Shown in pieces: positions 32,543 to 41,302 of a stretch of DNA of 64,000 nt. How positions within the stretch are numbered: position 1 is the stretch's first letter; each line of letters begins with the position of its first letter. The translations under genes and the position numbers were made by a program. Source of the DNA: Aureispira sp. CCB-E (GTDB taxonomy: Bacteria; Bacteroidota; Bacteroidia; Chitinophagales; Saprospiraceae); contig NZ_CP133671.1 in assembly GCF_031326345.1 (NCBI RefSeq), positions 496,001-560,000 on the forward strand, in the 5' to 3' direction. The notes below the pieces were generated by a model that was not told the origin of the DNA, made no database searches, and worked only from the letters and a program-made list of their open reading frames with translations.

Positions 32543-35353
32543 ATGAAATGTATCTTTTTTACAACCTGCTTTTTATGCCTATCTTTTTTTGGGTATGGAC
32601 AAAATTATTACGGATTATCAGCAACCTTGACAGATGAAAATGCAACAGAATTAGTTGGTGCAACGGTCTTGCTATTAAATTTACCAGACTCTACCATGGA
32701 GGAATATGCACTGACCAATGAAAAGGGAATTTTCAAAATAACAGCACCTAAAAGAACGAATTACCTGTTGAAAATTAGTTACATGGGGTATGAAGATTAT
32801 GAAAAGATACTGGACTTGAACCAAAAAATGGACTTGGGAACTATTGTTTTGAAAGAAAAAAGTGAGTTGCTAGAATCTATAGAGGTCGTTGAAGAACGTA
32901 TTCCTATTCGTATGAATGGGGACACGCTAGAGTATAGTGCAGATGCTTTTGAAACACAAGAACACGATAATGTAGAAGCGTTGCTAAAAAAATTGCCAGG
33001 GGTGCAGGTCGAACGTGATGGAACGATCAAGGCGCAGGGAGAAACAGTAGATCGAATCTTAGTCGATGGAAAAGAGTTTTTTGGAGATAATCCTGAAGTG
33101 GCAATGAAAAATTTGCCTGCTGATGCGATTAATAAAGTTCAGGTTTATGATCGAAAATCAGAGATGGCTGAGTTTTCTGGTGTGGATGATGGTGTTGAAA
33201 AAAAGACCATTAACCTAACCCTAAAAGAAGATAAAAAGCATGGTTTTTTTGGACACTTAGAAGGTGGATATGGTTACTCTGTTCCAGATCAGTTTGAAGC
33301 TACTTCAGAAAACCATCGTTATTTGGGCAATGTAAGTTTGAATTATTTTAATCCAAAAGTGCGCTTGTCTACCATTGGGGCAATTAATAATATCAATGAG
33401 GAAAGTTTTAGCTTTATGGATTATATTAATTTGATGGGAGGCATTCAATCCATGATGTCTGGTGGAAGCCTTAATTTGGAAATTAGTGAAGATGATCCTT
33501 TAGGAGCTTTATTGATGAATAATCAAGAAGGAATCGCACAAACAATTGGTGGAGGCGTCAATTTTAATTGGTTTATTAGTAATAAAACAGAATGGAGCAC
33601 CCATTATTTTTATAGTATTCTAAATCGAGAAAAGGATGCGTATAATTTTTCGAGATCCGTCAATCTCAATCAGTTTTTTATTCGTAATAGTTGGCTTAAT
33701 AGTACTGTTCAAGCAGGAAATCACAACCTTAATTCGACTTTTACGCATGAGTTTGACCCAACACAAGACTTAAAATTTGAGATAAGGTTCAAATGGAATG
33801 ATGCTGCATCTAATCGCCAGACAAGAGAACAGAGTTTTGGTGGAAACAACCAGTTGCTTAATGAAATTGATCAAGGTTATAACCAAAAACAATTGGGATG
33901 GGGGTTAAACTCTAACGTACTGTATCGAAAAAAATTCAAGAAAAAAGGACGAGTATTAATGTCAAATTTGGTGTTTGGTTATAGCAAAGACAATCAAACA
34001 AGTACCAATATTTCGACAACTAATTTGTACAATGATGGTGGTAGTTTACAATTGGTCGATTCTCTGAATCAGGATCAACTGGTGCTGGGCAATCAGCAAA
34101 TTTATGGAGCTGAATTTTCTTTTATAGAGCCGCTCGGTAAACGAAACTTTTTAGATATTAAGTTGGTCGGAATGTTGAATTTAGATACAAAAGATCGGCA
34201 AGTATATGATATTGAGCATGGAAATAATCTAATCAATTCCGCATTGAGCAATCTATTTCAAAAAGAATACAATTACCAAACCCTAACAGCACGTTTCCAA
34301 CGGAATCAAAAGCCCTATACCATTACAATAGAAGCCGCTTTGCAACGCAGTTTCCTCAAAGGAATTTTTACCAATGGTCAAGCTGATTTAGCAAGAACTT
34401 ATTATTATCCATTGGGCGCAATTGCTCTAGATTATAAAATTAGTAACTCAAGTAATTTGGATTTTCGTTATCAAACAAGGATAAAAGAGCCTCAAATACA
34501 ACAGTTACAACCAATTATTAATAATAATAGTCCTTTAGCTTTGTATATTGGTAATCCTAATTTAAATCCAGAGTACCACCACGAAATAGATATTCAATAC
34601 AACTTATTTGAACAATTCTCATTTACTTCATTTTTTGCAAATGCTTCTTTTACAGTATTACAAAATCAGATTGTAGACAATCAGGTAATTGATGAAAACT
34701 TGCGAATACGTTACCAACCAGAAAATACAACGGTGGGATATCAAGGGCGATTGTACTTGAGTTTTAGTCGACCAATCAAAGTCTTGGGAATCAAGTTTAA
34801 TATAGGAGTAAATGCTGAAGTGAATCAACGAACAAGTCAAATTAATGCAGTTGCTAACGAGGAGTTGACGCAGCGGTATACATTTAAAGCAAGTTTAGAA
34901 AATCGTAAAAAGAAAATAGTTGATGCAATCGTTGGAACTCGAATAGACTTCAATAAAAGTGCGTTCTCAATTAATAATTCACTCAATACAAGTTATCTCA
35001 ACTATGTTGCTTATAGCGATGTAAAAGTGACTATTGCAAAAAAATGGAACATCAATACAAGTTTTGATTATAAGATATATGCTGACCCTTCTTTTGCGGA
35101 GAACATATACATTCCAATGTGGTCAGCGGGAATTAGCCGAACGTTTTTAGATGCCAACCAATTAAAAATTGAGCTACGAGTATTTAATATTTTAGATCAG
35201 CAACTATCTGTTCGACGCATTAGCCAGAATGATATGATTTTGGAGAGTAGAGCCAATACATTAGGACGTTATATAATGCTCTCTGCTCGATACAAAATCA
35301 CACAAGTAGGAGCTAAAAATCCTGATGATGGCATTCAGTTGATTGAGGAATAA
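32543..35353 (+). CDS. Outer-membrane beta-barrel protein 3
   Basis: A 936-residue member of the same paralogous set: signal peptide ending FGYG before Gln-20, regulatory-like domain (ATLTDENATELVGATVLLLN), plug-like region with ILVDGKEFFGDN, and a barrel with the blocks TYYYPLGAIALDYK, IKEPQIQQLQPIINN and VKVTIAKKW. It ends GIQLIEE, a short tail past the last strand, as in barrel 1 (GLILLE). It is immediately downstream of the GLPGLI gene with no separate promoter found, so it is the barrel most directly tied to the TYAAC operator. A terminator follows before the convergent acylase gene. Confidence 0.88.
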   Translation: MKCIFFTTCFLCLSFFGYGQNYYGLSATLTDENATELVGATVLLLNLPDSTMEEYALTNEKGIFKITAPKRTNYLLKISYMGYEDYEKILDLNQKMDLGTIVLKEKSELLESIEVVEERIPIRMNGDTLEYSADAFETQEHDNVEALLKKLPGVQVERDGTIKAQGETVDRILVDGKEFFGDNPEVAMKNLPADAINKVQVYDRKSEMAEFSGVDDGVEKKTINLTLKEDKKHGFFGHLEGGYGYSVPDQFEATSENHRYLGNVSLNYFNPKVRLSTIGAINNINEESFSFMDYINLMGGIQSMMSGGSLNLEISEDDPLGALLMNNQEGIAQTIGGGVNFNWFISNKTEWSTHYFYSILNREKDAYNFSRSVNLNQFFIRNSWLNSTVQAGNHNLNSTFTHEFDPTQDLKFEIRFKWNDAASNRQTREQSFGGNNQLLNEIDQGYNQKQLGWGLNSNVLYRKKFKKKGRVLMSNLVFGYSKDNQTSTNISTTNLYNDGGSLQLVDSLNQDQLVLGNQQIYGAEFSFIEPLGKRNFLDIKLVGMLNLDTKDRQVYDIEHGNNLINSALSNLFQKEYNYQTLTARFQRNQKPYTITIEAALQRSFLKGIFTNGQADLARTYYYPLGAIALDYKISNSSNLDFRYQTRIKEPQIQQLQPIINNNSPLALYIGNPNLNPEYHHEIDIQYNLFEQFSFTSFFANASFTVLQNQIVDNQVIDENLRIRYQPENTTVGYQGRLYLSFSRPIKVLGIKFNIGVNAEVNQRTSQINAVANEELTQRYTFKASLENRKKKIVDAIVGTRIDFNKSAFSINNSLNTSYLNYVAYSDVKVTIAKKWNINTSFDYKIYADPSFAENIYIPMWSAGISRTFLDANQLKIELRVFNILDQQLSVRRISQNDMILESRANTLGRYIMLSARYKITQVGAKNPDDGIQLIEE

Positions 35354-35421
35354 CTAGGGCGTTCAGAAAGGAGTAATACTTGGGTTGACATGATATTCTT
35401 TTAATCAGTTATAAACAACAA

Positions 35422-35470
35422 TTGGTGACTCTATTATAATGTCTAACAATGGAGTCACCAAAGTAGTTTT
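35422..35470. terminator. Bidirectional terminator
   Basis: TTGGTGACTC and GAGTCACCAA make a 10-bp perfect stem with a 20-nt loop, followed after AGTAG by a run of T. It separates the convergent barrel 3 and penicillin-acylase genes. Confidence 0.75.
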
Positions 35471-35480
35471 TTTATTTCAA

Positions 35481-37574
35481 TTACTGAGGATGATAGATTT
35501 TTTTAGCGGTTTCTAAAATGGTTGTCTTATTAAGACTCATTACCTTTGTTTTTTGTTGTAAATACAAATCCATTTGATCGTTGTAATGCGGACTTTCTGG
35601 GCGATTAGAAGCACCGTAACAATTGATGCTTTCTATTTTTTCAACACCATTTTTGTTATAAGTGGCAAAAAGAATAAACGATTCTCCTAAGTCACTTTGA
35701 CGCATACCTTTTTTCCAAGGGACTGTATACATGGCTGCAATAGATTCACCAACGCCCCCAACAGGTTCTACTTTAGTACCTCGAACATGTTTTTGCAAAT
35801 CACCTAGTTCTATCTCTAAGCTTTTGAAATGCTTTAAAAGATATTTTTTAGCATATAGTAAGGCATCGGCAAAAGTCGCTTCTTCCATTGTGCCTGGAAT
35901 ATCAGAGAGTCCTCTTTCGCTTCTATAATCAGAAATATAAATTGTAGAAAGAAGAAAGATAGCTGCTTGTTTGTTGTGAACATCTGCATTGCCATCCCAT
36001 TTGGAAAAAACAGCAATAATATCCGCAATTTTAGGATATTTCTTTGGAGATAAGTGTCTAATCAAATCCCAATTTTGTATGGTTCTCGTATAGAGCGGGA
36101 AACGATGTTTATAATCGTATTTAATTCTTTTAAAATCTTCATAACTCAGTTGATCGTATTGTGCTATCAAATCCTTAAATCGTAATTGTCTAGGGAGATT
36201 TCCTGTAATGTATCCCATCGTTGGGTTGTAGTCCGCAGGATTAGGATTGTCAGCATCTGCTGTAGAATTAAAACCTGTTCCATTCATATGAAATACATAT
36301 CCAGAGGGAGGGTTTTCTACCGTTAGAATACTATCCATGGGCATGAAATTGGGTGCCCATAGTGTTGCTGAGGTATCGCCAGGAACTATATTTTTCCAAT
36401 TATAATTGGGATTTCTATAAGGAAACAAACCATTGTCAACAAATAAAATATTGCCTTCCTTGTCAGCGTATGTCGTACTAATGCTAGGCTGCTGCTGAAG
36501 GTTGAGTGCTGCTTTAAATTCGTCTAAATTAGTTGCCTTATTCATGTGGTACCATTGCTCAGGAGCACCAATAACCATATTAGAAGGAAAACGCAAGGCA
36601 TAAAAACCAGTTTTGTTTTTAACAACAGGACCGTACTTGCTCCAATAAAATTTTTTTCTAATGCCAAACTTAAAAATCCAAACTTTTACAGTTGCTTTCC
36701 AAATACGTTCTTCTAAATCCAACCATTTTCCATCCAGTTGATATTTTAATTTTTCTTTTGGGTGCATTTTTAGTTCAAAAACATCCGAATAATCGTTGTA
36801 ATTGACACAGTGCGTCCATCCCAAGTGCTCGTTGGTGCCGACAAAAGGAGTAATACCACCGCAAAATGTTGCTCCTGTAAAATTCCAACCTTCTTCGGTA
36901 TGGATGTGGACTTCATACCACGATAAGTAAGAGCGAAGTGGTTGATGAGAATTAGAAACTAAAAAAGTTTTGCCTTCTTGTGTTTTGTGTGGTGCAATAG
37001 CAATCCCATTTGACCCCGCACTCAAGTTTTTTTTATTGCTAGAAGTGATGGGCTCTAAGTTATTTTCAAATAAACGACCTAAGTTAAACTGAATATTAGA
37101 AATCAAAGACGTTGAAATATTGTAGGCAACGGCAATATCTTTGGGTGTAATTGGAAATAATTTCTTGTGTCTAATTTCTTTAGGATGCAGTTCGGCATAA
37201 CGATTGACAGCACTGGCATAAGCTGTTAGCATTTGCTTGAATTTGGGCGAAAAAGTAGTTTCGTACTTTTCTTCAACGACCTCCCTAGATTTTATCAAAA
37301 AGCTAATAGCATCAAATAAAGCGCCTTCTTTTCCTAGTACAGCTCCAAATATTCCTTTGGCAGCTAAAAAAGGTTCTTGGACTTGTTCAAAGTTATCTTC
37401 ACAGTGAGCCCAAGCTAGACCATAGGCTGCCTCAACATCCGTTTGGGTAAAAATATGAGGAACGCCCCATTCATCTCGTGCTATTGTAATATTATTCAAA
37501 TCAACAGGAGCTACCGTTTGCCCAAAAGATAAAATAGTGAGGCCACAAAGCAAGAGCGTGCATGCAATTCTCAT
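35481..37574 (-). CDS. Penicillin acylase family protein
   Basis: A 697-residue exported Ntn-hydrolase. Signal peptide ends SFG before Gln-19. The precursor would self-cleave before the nucleophile Ser-188 in SAGSNGIAIAP, giving an alpha chain of about 165 and a beta chain of about 510 residues. The opening ITIARDEWGVPHIFTQTD and GLAWAHCEDNFEQVQ are family signatures, as is FCGGITPFVGTNEHLGWTHC in the beta chain. Family members hydrolyse acyl amides: beta-lactams, cyclic lipopeptides or acyl-homoserine lactones. The substrate cannot be read from sequence. It is the last gene of a minus-strand series; an unusual inverted repeat lies just upstream. Confidence 0.9.
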   Translation of the reverse strand: MRIACTLLLCGLTILSFGQTVAPVDLNNITIARDEWGVPHIFTQTDVEAAYGLAWAHCEDNFEQVQEPFLAAKGIFGAVLGKEGALFDAISFLIKSREVVEEKYETTFSPKFKQMLTAYASAVNRYAELHPKEIRHKKLFPITPKDIAVAYNISTSLISNIQFNLGRLFENNLEPITSSNKKNLSAGSNGIAIAPHKTQEGKTFLVSNSHQPLRSYLSWYEVHIHTEEGWNFTGATFCGGITPFVGTNEHLGWTHCVNYNDYSDVFELKMHPKEKLKYQLDGKWLDLEERIWKATVKVWIFKFGIRKKFYWSKYGPVVKNKTGFYALRFPSNMVIGAPEQWYHMNKATNLDEFKAALNLQQQPSISTTYADKEGNILFVDNGLFPYRNPNYNWKNIVPGDTSATLWAPNFMPMDSILTVENPPSGYVFHMNGTGFNSTADADNPNPADYNPTMGYITGNLPRQLRFKDLIAQYDQLSYEDFKRIKYDYKHRFPLYTRTIQNWDLIRHLSPKKYPKIADIIAVFSKWDGNADVHNKQAAIFLLSTIYISDYRSERGLSDIPGTMEEATFADALLYAKKYLLKHFKSLEIELGDLQKHVRGTKVEPVGGVGESIAAMYTVPWKKGMRQSDLGESFILFATYNKNGVEKIESINCYGASNRPESPHYNDQMDLYLQQKTKVMSLNKTTILETAKKIYHPQ

Positions 37575-37611
37575 TCAAATCGGGAGATTAAAAGGTTAAA
37601 GAATGGTGCGA

Positions 37612-37680
37612 TATACTTGATTAGAAGATTAAAAGAGGAATAATAGTAATGTATTGACTCAAATCTTCTAATCAAGTATA
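37612..37680. repeat. 19-bp perfect inverted repeat between SRPBCC and acylase genes
   Basis: TATACTTGATTAGAAGATT (37612-37630) is perfectly repeated in inverse at 37662-37680 with a 31-nt spacer. It fills almost the whole gap between the stop of the SRPBCC gene and the acylase start. Neither side has a clear T-run. It could be an mRNA stem, a regulator site with two half-sites, or a TIR element. Confidence 0.6.
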
Positions 37681-37692
37681 GTATTAAGAGGG

Positions 37693-38142
37693 CTAGTCCT
37701 CTTCTTTGGAAATTTCTTCAGCAAATTTTTTAAAACGCTCCATCGTTAGTTCTGTTTGTTTTTTGAAAATGCCTTTCATTGCTAAGGCGGCATATTTCAT
37801 AAGACCACTAAATTTGAAGTTGTTCTCCATAATCCAGCGAGTTTTGTTGGGAGCAATCTCTTTGAAATTATTGGTGACGGTATTGGTAACACCATCAGAG
37901 TCATAACGCAATACAAATTCATCTGGAATATTGCGTTTCAGAATAGTTTCTTTCATGACAATTTCTTTTACAACCATGTTGTAACGAATTTCGGCAGTAG
38001 CCCCAACATGACCTATTTCGCCAGATAGGGGAGTAAAACTGATAACATTAGGTTGCCATTTTTTTAAATTATCAGGATTCTCAAACAACTCTAGTAATTT
38101 CGCAAAAGAGATATCAACAATAATTTCTATATGGAATTTCAT
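37693..38142 (-). CDS. SRPBCC (START-like) domain protein
   Basis: A 149-residue cytoplasmic protein with the helix-grip fold of the SRPBCC/polyketide-cyclase group: an opening strand and helix (FHIEIIVDISFAKLLELFENPDNLKKWQPNV-type pattern; key part ELFENPDNLKKWQPN), several antiparallel strands (GATAEIRYNMVVKEIVMKE, RWIMENNFKF) and a long C-terminal helix. Such proteins hold hydrophobic ligands in a central cavity; the ligand is not predictable. It lies upstream of the acylase on the same strand, separated by a large inverted repeat, so co-transcription is uncertain. Confidence 0.82.
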   Translation of the reverse strand: MKFHIEIIVDISFAKLLELFENPDNLKKWQPNVISFTPLSGEIGHVGATAEIRYNMVVKEIVMKETILKRNIPDEFVLRYDSDGVTNTVTNNFKEIAPNKTRWIMENNFKFSGLMKYAALAMKGIFKKQTELTMERFKKFAEEISKEED

Positions 38143-38291
38143 TTTATTAATGTAGTTGCAGGATTTAAGAACAATGCGTTAAATCCGAGTTTATAAAAAC
38201 ATTTTTATACAAAGTATTAATCAATAATACTCCGTTGATTTTTTGACGGAGTAAGGAACAAAACAAAGTTAGCGAAATTTACCACAATGCA

Positions 38292-38325
38292 TAAAAAATG
38301 GACATACGGTTTTATCCAGATGTCC
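38292..38325 (-). terminator. Terminator after the AMP nucleosidase gene
   Basis: On the minus strand GGACAT and ATGTCC (14-nt loop) are followed by ATTTTTTAT. It lies 46 bp past the stop of the AMP nucleosidase gene. A second hairpin (ACTCCGT / ACGGAGT at 38229-38252) follows in the same gap. Confidence 0.6.
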
Positions 38326-38370
38326 TTAGTGAATCGTAATGGTGTCTAATACGTTATAGCACCGTAAAAC

Positions 38371-39144
38371 TTAGAAATGCAAATGTTTAACAGTTAATCC
38401 ATTATTAATTAATTGTTTTAGTGATTGTATTCCAATCTCTAAGTGCCTGTTAACGAAATTTTTTGTAACAGCATTATCACTTTGTGACGTTTTGACACCT
38501 TCAGGGGTCATTGGCATATCAGATACTAATAATAATGCCCCCGCAGAAATTTTGTTGCGAAAAGCTGTGATAAATAAAGTTGCCGTTTCCATATCAATAG
38601 CCAAACAACGAATGGCTCGCAAATAATCTTTAAATTCCAAATCGTGTTCCCAAACTCGGCGGTTGGTGGTATAAACTGTCCCTGTCCAGTAATCTAGGTC
38701 ATTGTCACGAATAGTGGTAGAAATTGCTTTTTGTAAAGCAAAGGCAGGTAGTGCAGGAACTTCTGGTGGGAAATAATCATCTGACGTACCTTCTCCTCTG
38801 ATGGCAGCAATTGGCAAAATTAGGTCGCCTACTTTATTTTTATCACTTCGCAATCCCCCACATTTTCCTAAGAATAGACAAGCTTTGGGGCTAATTGCTG
38901 TTAGCAAATCCATTATTGTAGCAGCATTAGGACTTCCCATACCAAAATTGATAATTGTAATTCCATCTGCGGTAGCTGTTTGCATGGCTTTGCCAAAACC
39001 TTTCATTTCCACATTGTGCATCTCTGCAAATTCTACCACATAGCCGCTAAAGTTGACTAAGAGAATGTATTCACCAAATTCTTCTAGTTCTGTGCCCGTA
39101 TATCTAGGCAGCCAATTATCGACAATCTCTTTTTTTGTTTTCAT
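38371..39144 (-). CDS. amn: AMP nucleosidase
   Basis: Splits AMP into adenine and ribose 5-phosphate. This is the short form (257 residues) common in Bacteroidota, lacking the N-terminal half of the enterobacterial enzyme. It has the nucleoside-phosphorylase fold: INFGMGSPNAATIMDLL, CLFLGKCGGLRSDKNKVGDL with a phosphate-site glycine loop, and the substrate region CLAIDMETATLF, where the MET and preceding Asp contact the ribose, followed by LLLVSDMPMTPEGVKT. No signal peptide. Single-gene transcript with an AT-rich upstream region. Confidence 0.9.
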   Translation of the reverse strand: MKTKKEIVDNWLPRYTGTELEEFGEYILLVNFSGYVVEFAEMHNVEMKGFGKAMQTATADGITIINFGMGSPNAATIMDLLTAISPKACLFLGKCGGLRSDKNKVGDLILPIAAIRGEGTSDDYFPPEVPALPAFALQKAISTTIRDNDLDYWTGTVYTTNRRVWEHDLEFKDYLRAIRCLAIDMETATLFITAFRNKISAGALLLVSDMPMTPEGVKTSQSDNAVTKNFVNRHLEIGIQSLKQLINNGLTVKHLHF

Positions 39145-39422
39145 ATGTATAATTGTTGTGTGTTATTATCTTCTCTTTTTTTATAATAAATAATAAACTA
39201 GCAATTTACAAATGATTGAGGAGAAAAGCAATAGAGGAGAGTGATAAAACCTTAAAATTTATGTGAAGAAAGGTTTAGAATATTAATAAAATTTTGAAGA
39301 AAAAAAAGGAACTTTTATTAGAAAGAGTTTATTGAGAACTTACTTTAAGTTAAAGTATAAACTAGATGAAATTTTAGATAAAGTAATTGGATCGAAAGAG
39401 ATTAAAGAGAAAATAACCGCCC

Positions 39423-41180
39423 CTACCGCACCAGCATCACCGTTCCACGACGTTCAATCCAAGTACCGTCAGGTGCTTGAAATCGAATCAAATACACATA
39501 CATACCCATTTTGAGCGATTGCCCATCTTTCGTGCCGTCCCATCCATCATACAGATCGTTGGTTTCAAAAATTTGTTGACCATAACGATCAAAAATAAGC
39601 ATAGAGTAGTTGTGAATGCTACGACTAAAAACAATCAGAGGACGAAAAGAACGATTTTTTCCATTGGGAGAGACCGCATTGGGAATTTGAATATTAGAGC
39701 CTTGAACCGCACAGCCTCTATTGGATTGACTTTGAGTAAAAGTGGATTGACCATTCGGAAAACTTAAGCTGACATTGGCAATAACAAAATAACAATTTTC
39801 TGCCTCATTTTCATTGGTTACATCCAAGACGTCTGTATAGGAAAGAGTCGTAGGAGGTAAAATAGCAATGCGTTGAGGAGAATTGCCCGTATATTTGTAC
39901 AACCAATATTCTTGAACCGTGCCATATTCCAATGTATTGGCGGTCCAAGTAATATGATTTTCAAAGTTTTCTAAAGCCTCTGCTTCTAAGAAGATGGTCT
40001 GCCCTAAATTACTAGTAACAATATGTCCACAAGCATCTTCTGTTTGAACTTGGTAATAATAACTGTTTTTGTAAGGTTCTACTTGATTGTCTGTAAAACC
40101 ATTGGCTACTGAACCGATGACAGGTAACGACAAGCGAGAGGATAATTCATTCCGATTTGTGCCACTCAAAAGGTTGCCACCAGCATAATCAACATCAGTA
40201 TCCCATTCCCAACTGATGTCAATTTCATTATCATTTGTAACGGTTAATTTGGTTAAATGTAGAAAATCCATAGGACGGTTGACCCGAACATCAAAACGCA
40301 AGTGGTTAGACAGTGCCTGATTAGTCTTGTTTTTTTCTATTGCTCTGATTTGAAAAACTAAAATATCGTTGTCTTGCGCATTGTTATAATTATACTGTGT
40401 AGCCGTTCTAGAAAGCGTTTCCAGACGCTGAAAACCAGTGCCGTTTTTGTTCAACCATATTTCATAGTTTAAAACACCATCTTTCCAATTTTCATAGGCA
40501 TTCCATTGGATCGAAATAGCACGACTGCAAGAATCAATTGTACCTTGAAGAACCATTGATGTATGAGGTCCTGTGGTTCCATCAACAGGGTCACCCAAGC
40601 CAAGAAGACTTTTGTTACAAGAACTGACAGCAATAATGGCATACCGTGCAAGCAAATCAACAGCAGTAACATCGGTATAAGTTGTTGTGGTGATGATGGT
40701 GCTAGCATTGGGATAGGGAAAGTAATTCCCTGAGCCATAAGGGTTTTCTTTGTATAGTTGATAACCAATAACTTCTGGGCTAGGGCTGGCAGACCAACTG
40801 ATAACAGGAAAATTACCAACAATATTCACACTTAACAAATCAGGGGTAACTGGTCGTTGATTGCTAACCGTTGTAGAAAGGCTGGTTAATGTACCGTTAC
40901 ATAACATACCAACTTGATAGTTCCAAATTGATTCGCTAGGATTAGAATGGACAATATTGTTTGTTGTAACTGTATCTAAAGGAATAAATGGTCCTGTATT
41001 ATTTTCTTGCCCCAAAATGACATAACCTCCAAAACCTGCACAGGGAGTCCCTTGCCAAGTAACGGAGTCTTGTCCCGAACCCAAGAGTAAACGAGCGCAA
41101 ACTTCTGGTGCTTGCGCTTGTAGTTGTTGTCCTAAGTAGAGGCAAAAAAAGAGGCTAATAATAGTTTTTAGATACATCAT
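39423..41180 (-). CDS. Secreted fibronectin-III-like protein with T9SS type B sorting domain
   Basis: A 585-residue protein: signal peptide ending LQA before Gln-23, then several fibronectin type III-like beta domains (ISWSASPSPEVIGYQLYKEN, IQWNAYENWKDGVLNYEIWL, ISWEWDTDVDYAGGNLL), and a C-terminal gliding-motility-associated domain (NAVSPNGKNRSFRPLIVF, MLIFDRYGQQIFETND, DGWDGTKDGQSLKMGMYVYL, ending GTVMLVR). This is the type B T9SS signal of the SprB group, so secretion to the surface by the type IX system is expected. Unlike many type B cargoes it is short. Ligand unknown; surface adhesion is plausible. Confidence 0.9.
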   Translation of the reverse strand: MMYLKTIISLFFCLYLGQQLQAQAPEVCARLLLGSGQDSVTWQGTPCAGFGGYVILGQENNTGPFIPLDTVTTNNIVHSNPSESIWNYQVGMLCNGTLTSLSTTVSNQRPVTPDLLSVNIVGNFPVISWSASPSPEVIGYQLYKENPYGSGNYFPYPNASTIITTTTYTDVTAVDLLARYAIIAVSSCNKSLLGLGDPVDGTTGPHTSMVLQGTIDSCSRAISIQWNAYENWKDGVLNYEIWLNKNGTGFQRLETLSRTATQYNYNNAQDNDILVFQIRAIEKNKTNQALSNHLRFDVRVNRPMDFLHLTKLTVTNDNEIDISWEWDTDVDYAGGNLLSGTNRNELSSRLSLPVIGSVANGFTDNQVEPYKNSYYYQVQTEDACGHIVTSNLGQTIFLEAEALENFENHITWTANTLEYGTVQEYWLYKYTGNSPQRIAILPPTTLSYTDVLDVTNENEAENCYFVIANVSLSFPNGQSTFTQSQSNRGCAVQGSNIQIPNAVSPNGKNRSFRPLIVFSRSIHNYSMLIFDRYGQQIFETNDLYDGWDGTKDGQSLKMGMYVYLIRFQAPDGTWIERRGTVMLVR

Positions 41181-41238
41181 TGGTTTTTAACGTAATAAAT
41201 TCTTTGATAAGTAAGATGGAATGATACAAGAAGTCCAC

Positions 41239-41255
41239 AACCACGCAGTAGCAGC
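41239..41255. repeat. Fragment of the intergenic element family
   Basis: AACCACGCAGTAGCAGC is identical to a stretch at 20324-20340, just inside the left end of the large 20.3 kb element; the next bases (ATAGCTAA versus GAAGCTAA) also agree. No terminal repeats are found around it, so it looks like a remnant between the T9SS type B gene and the M16 gene. Confidence 0.5.
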
Positions 41256-41302
41256 ATAGCTAAATACTAATGAATGAATCAAAGAACGAAATAATAAAGT
41301 TA

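Noticed and set aside
39332-39514. Plus-strand 60-codon frame overlapping the end of the T9SS type B gene
   Set aside because: It overlaps the conserved C-terminal domain on the other strand and has a non-ATG start and no recognisable features.
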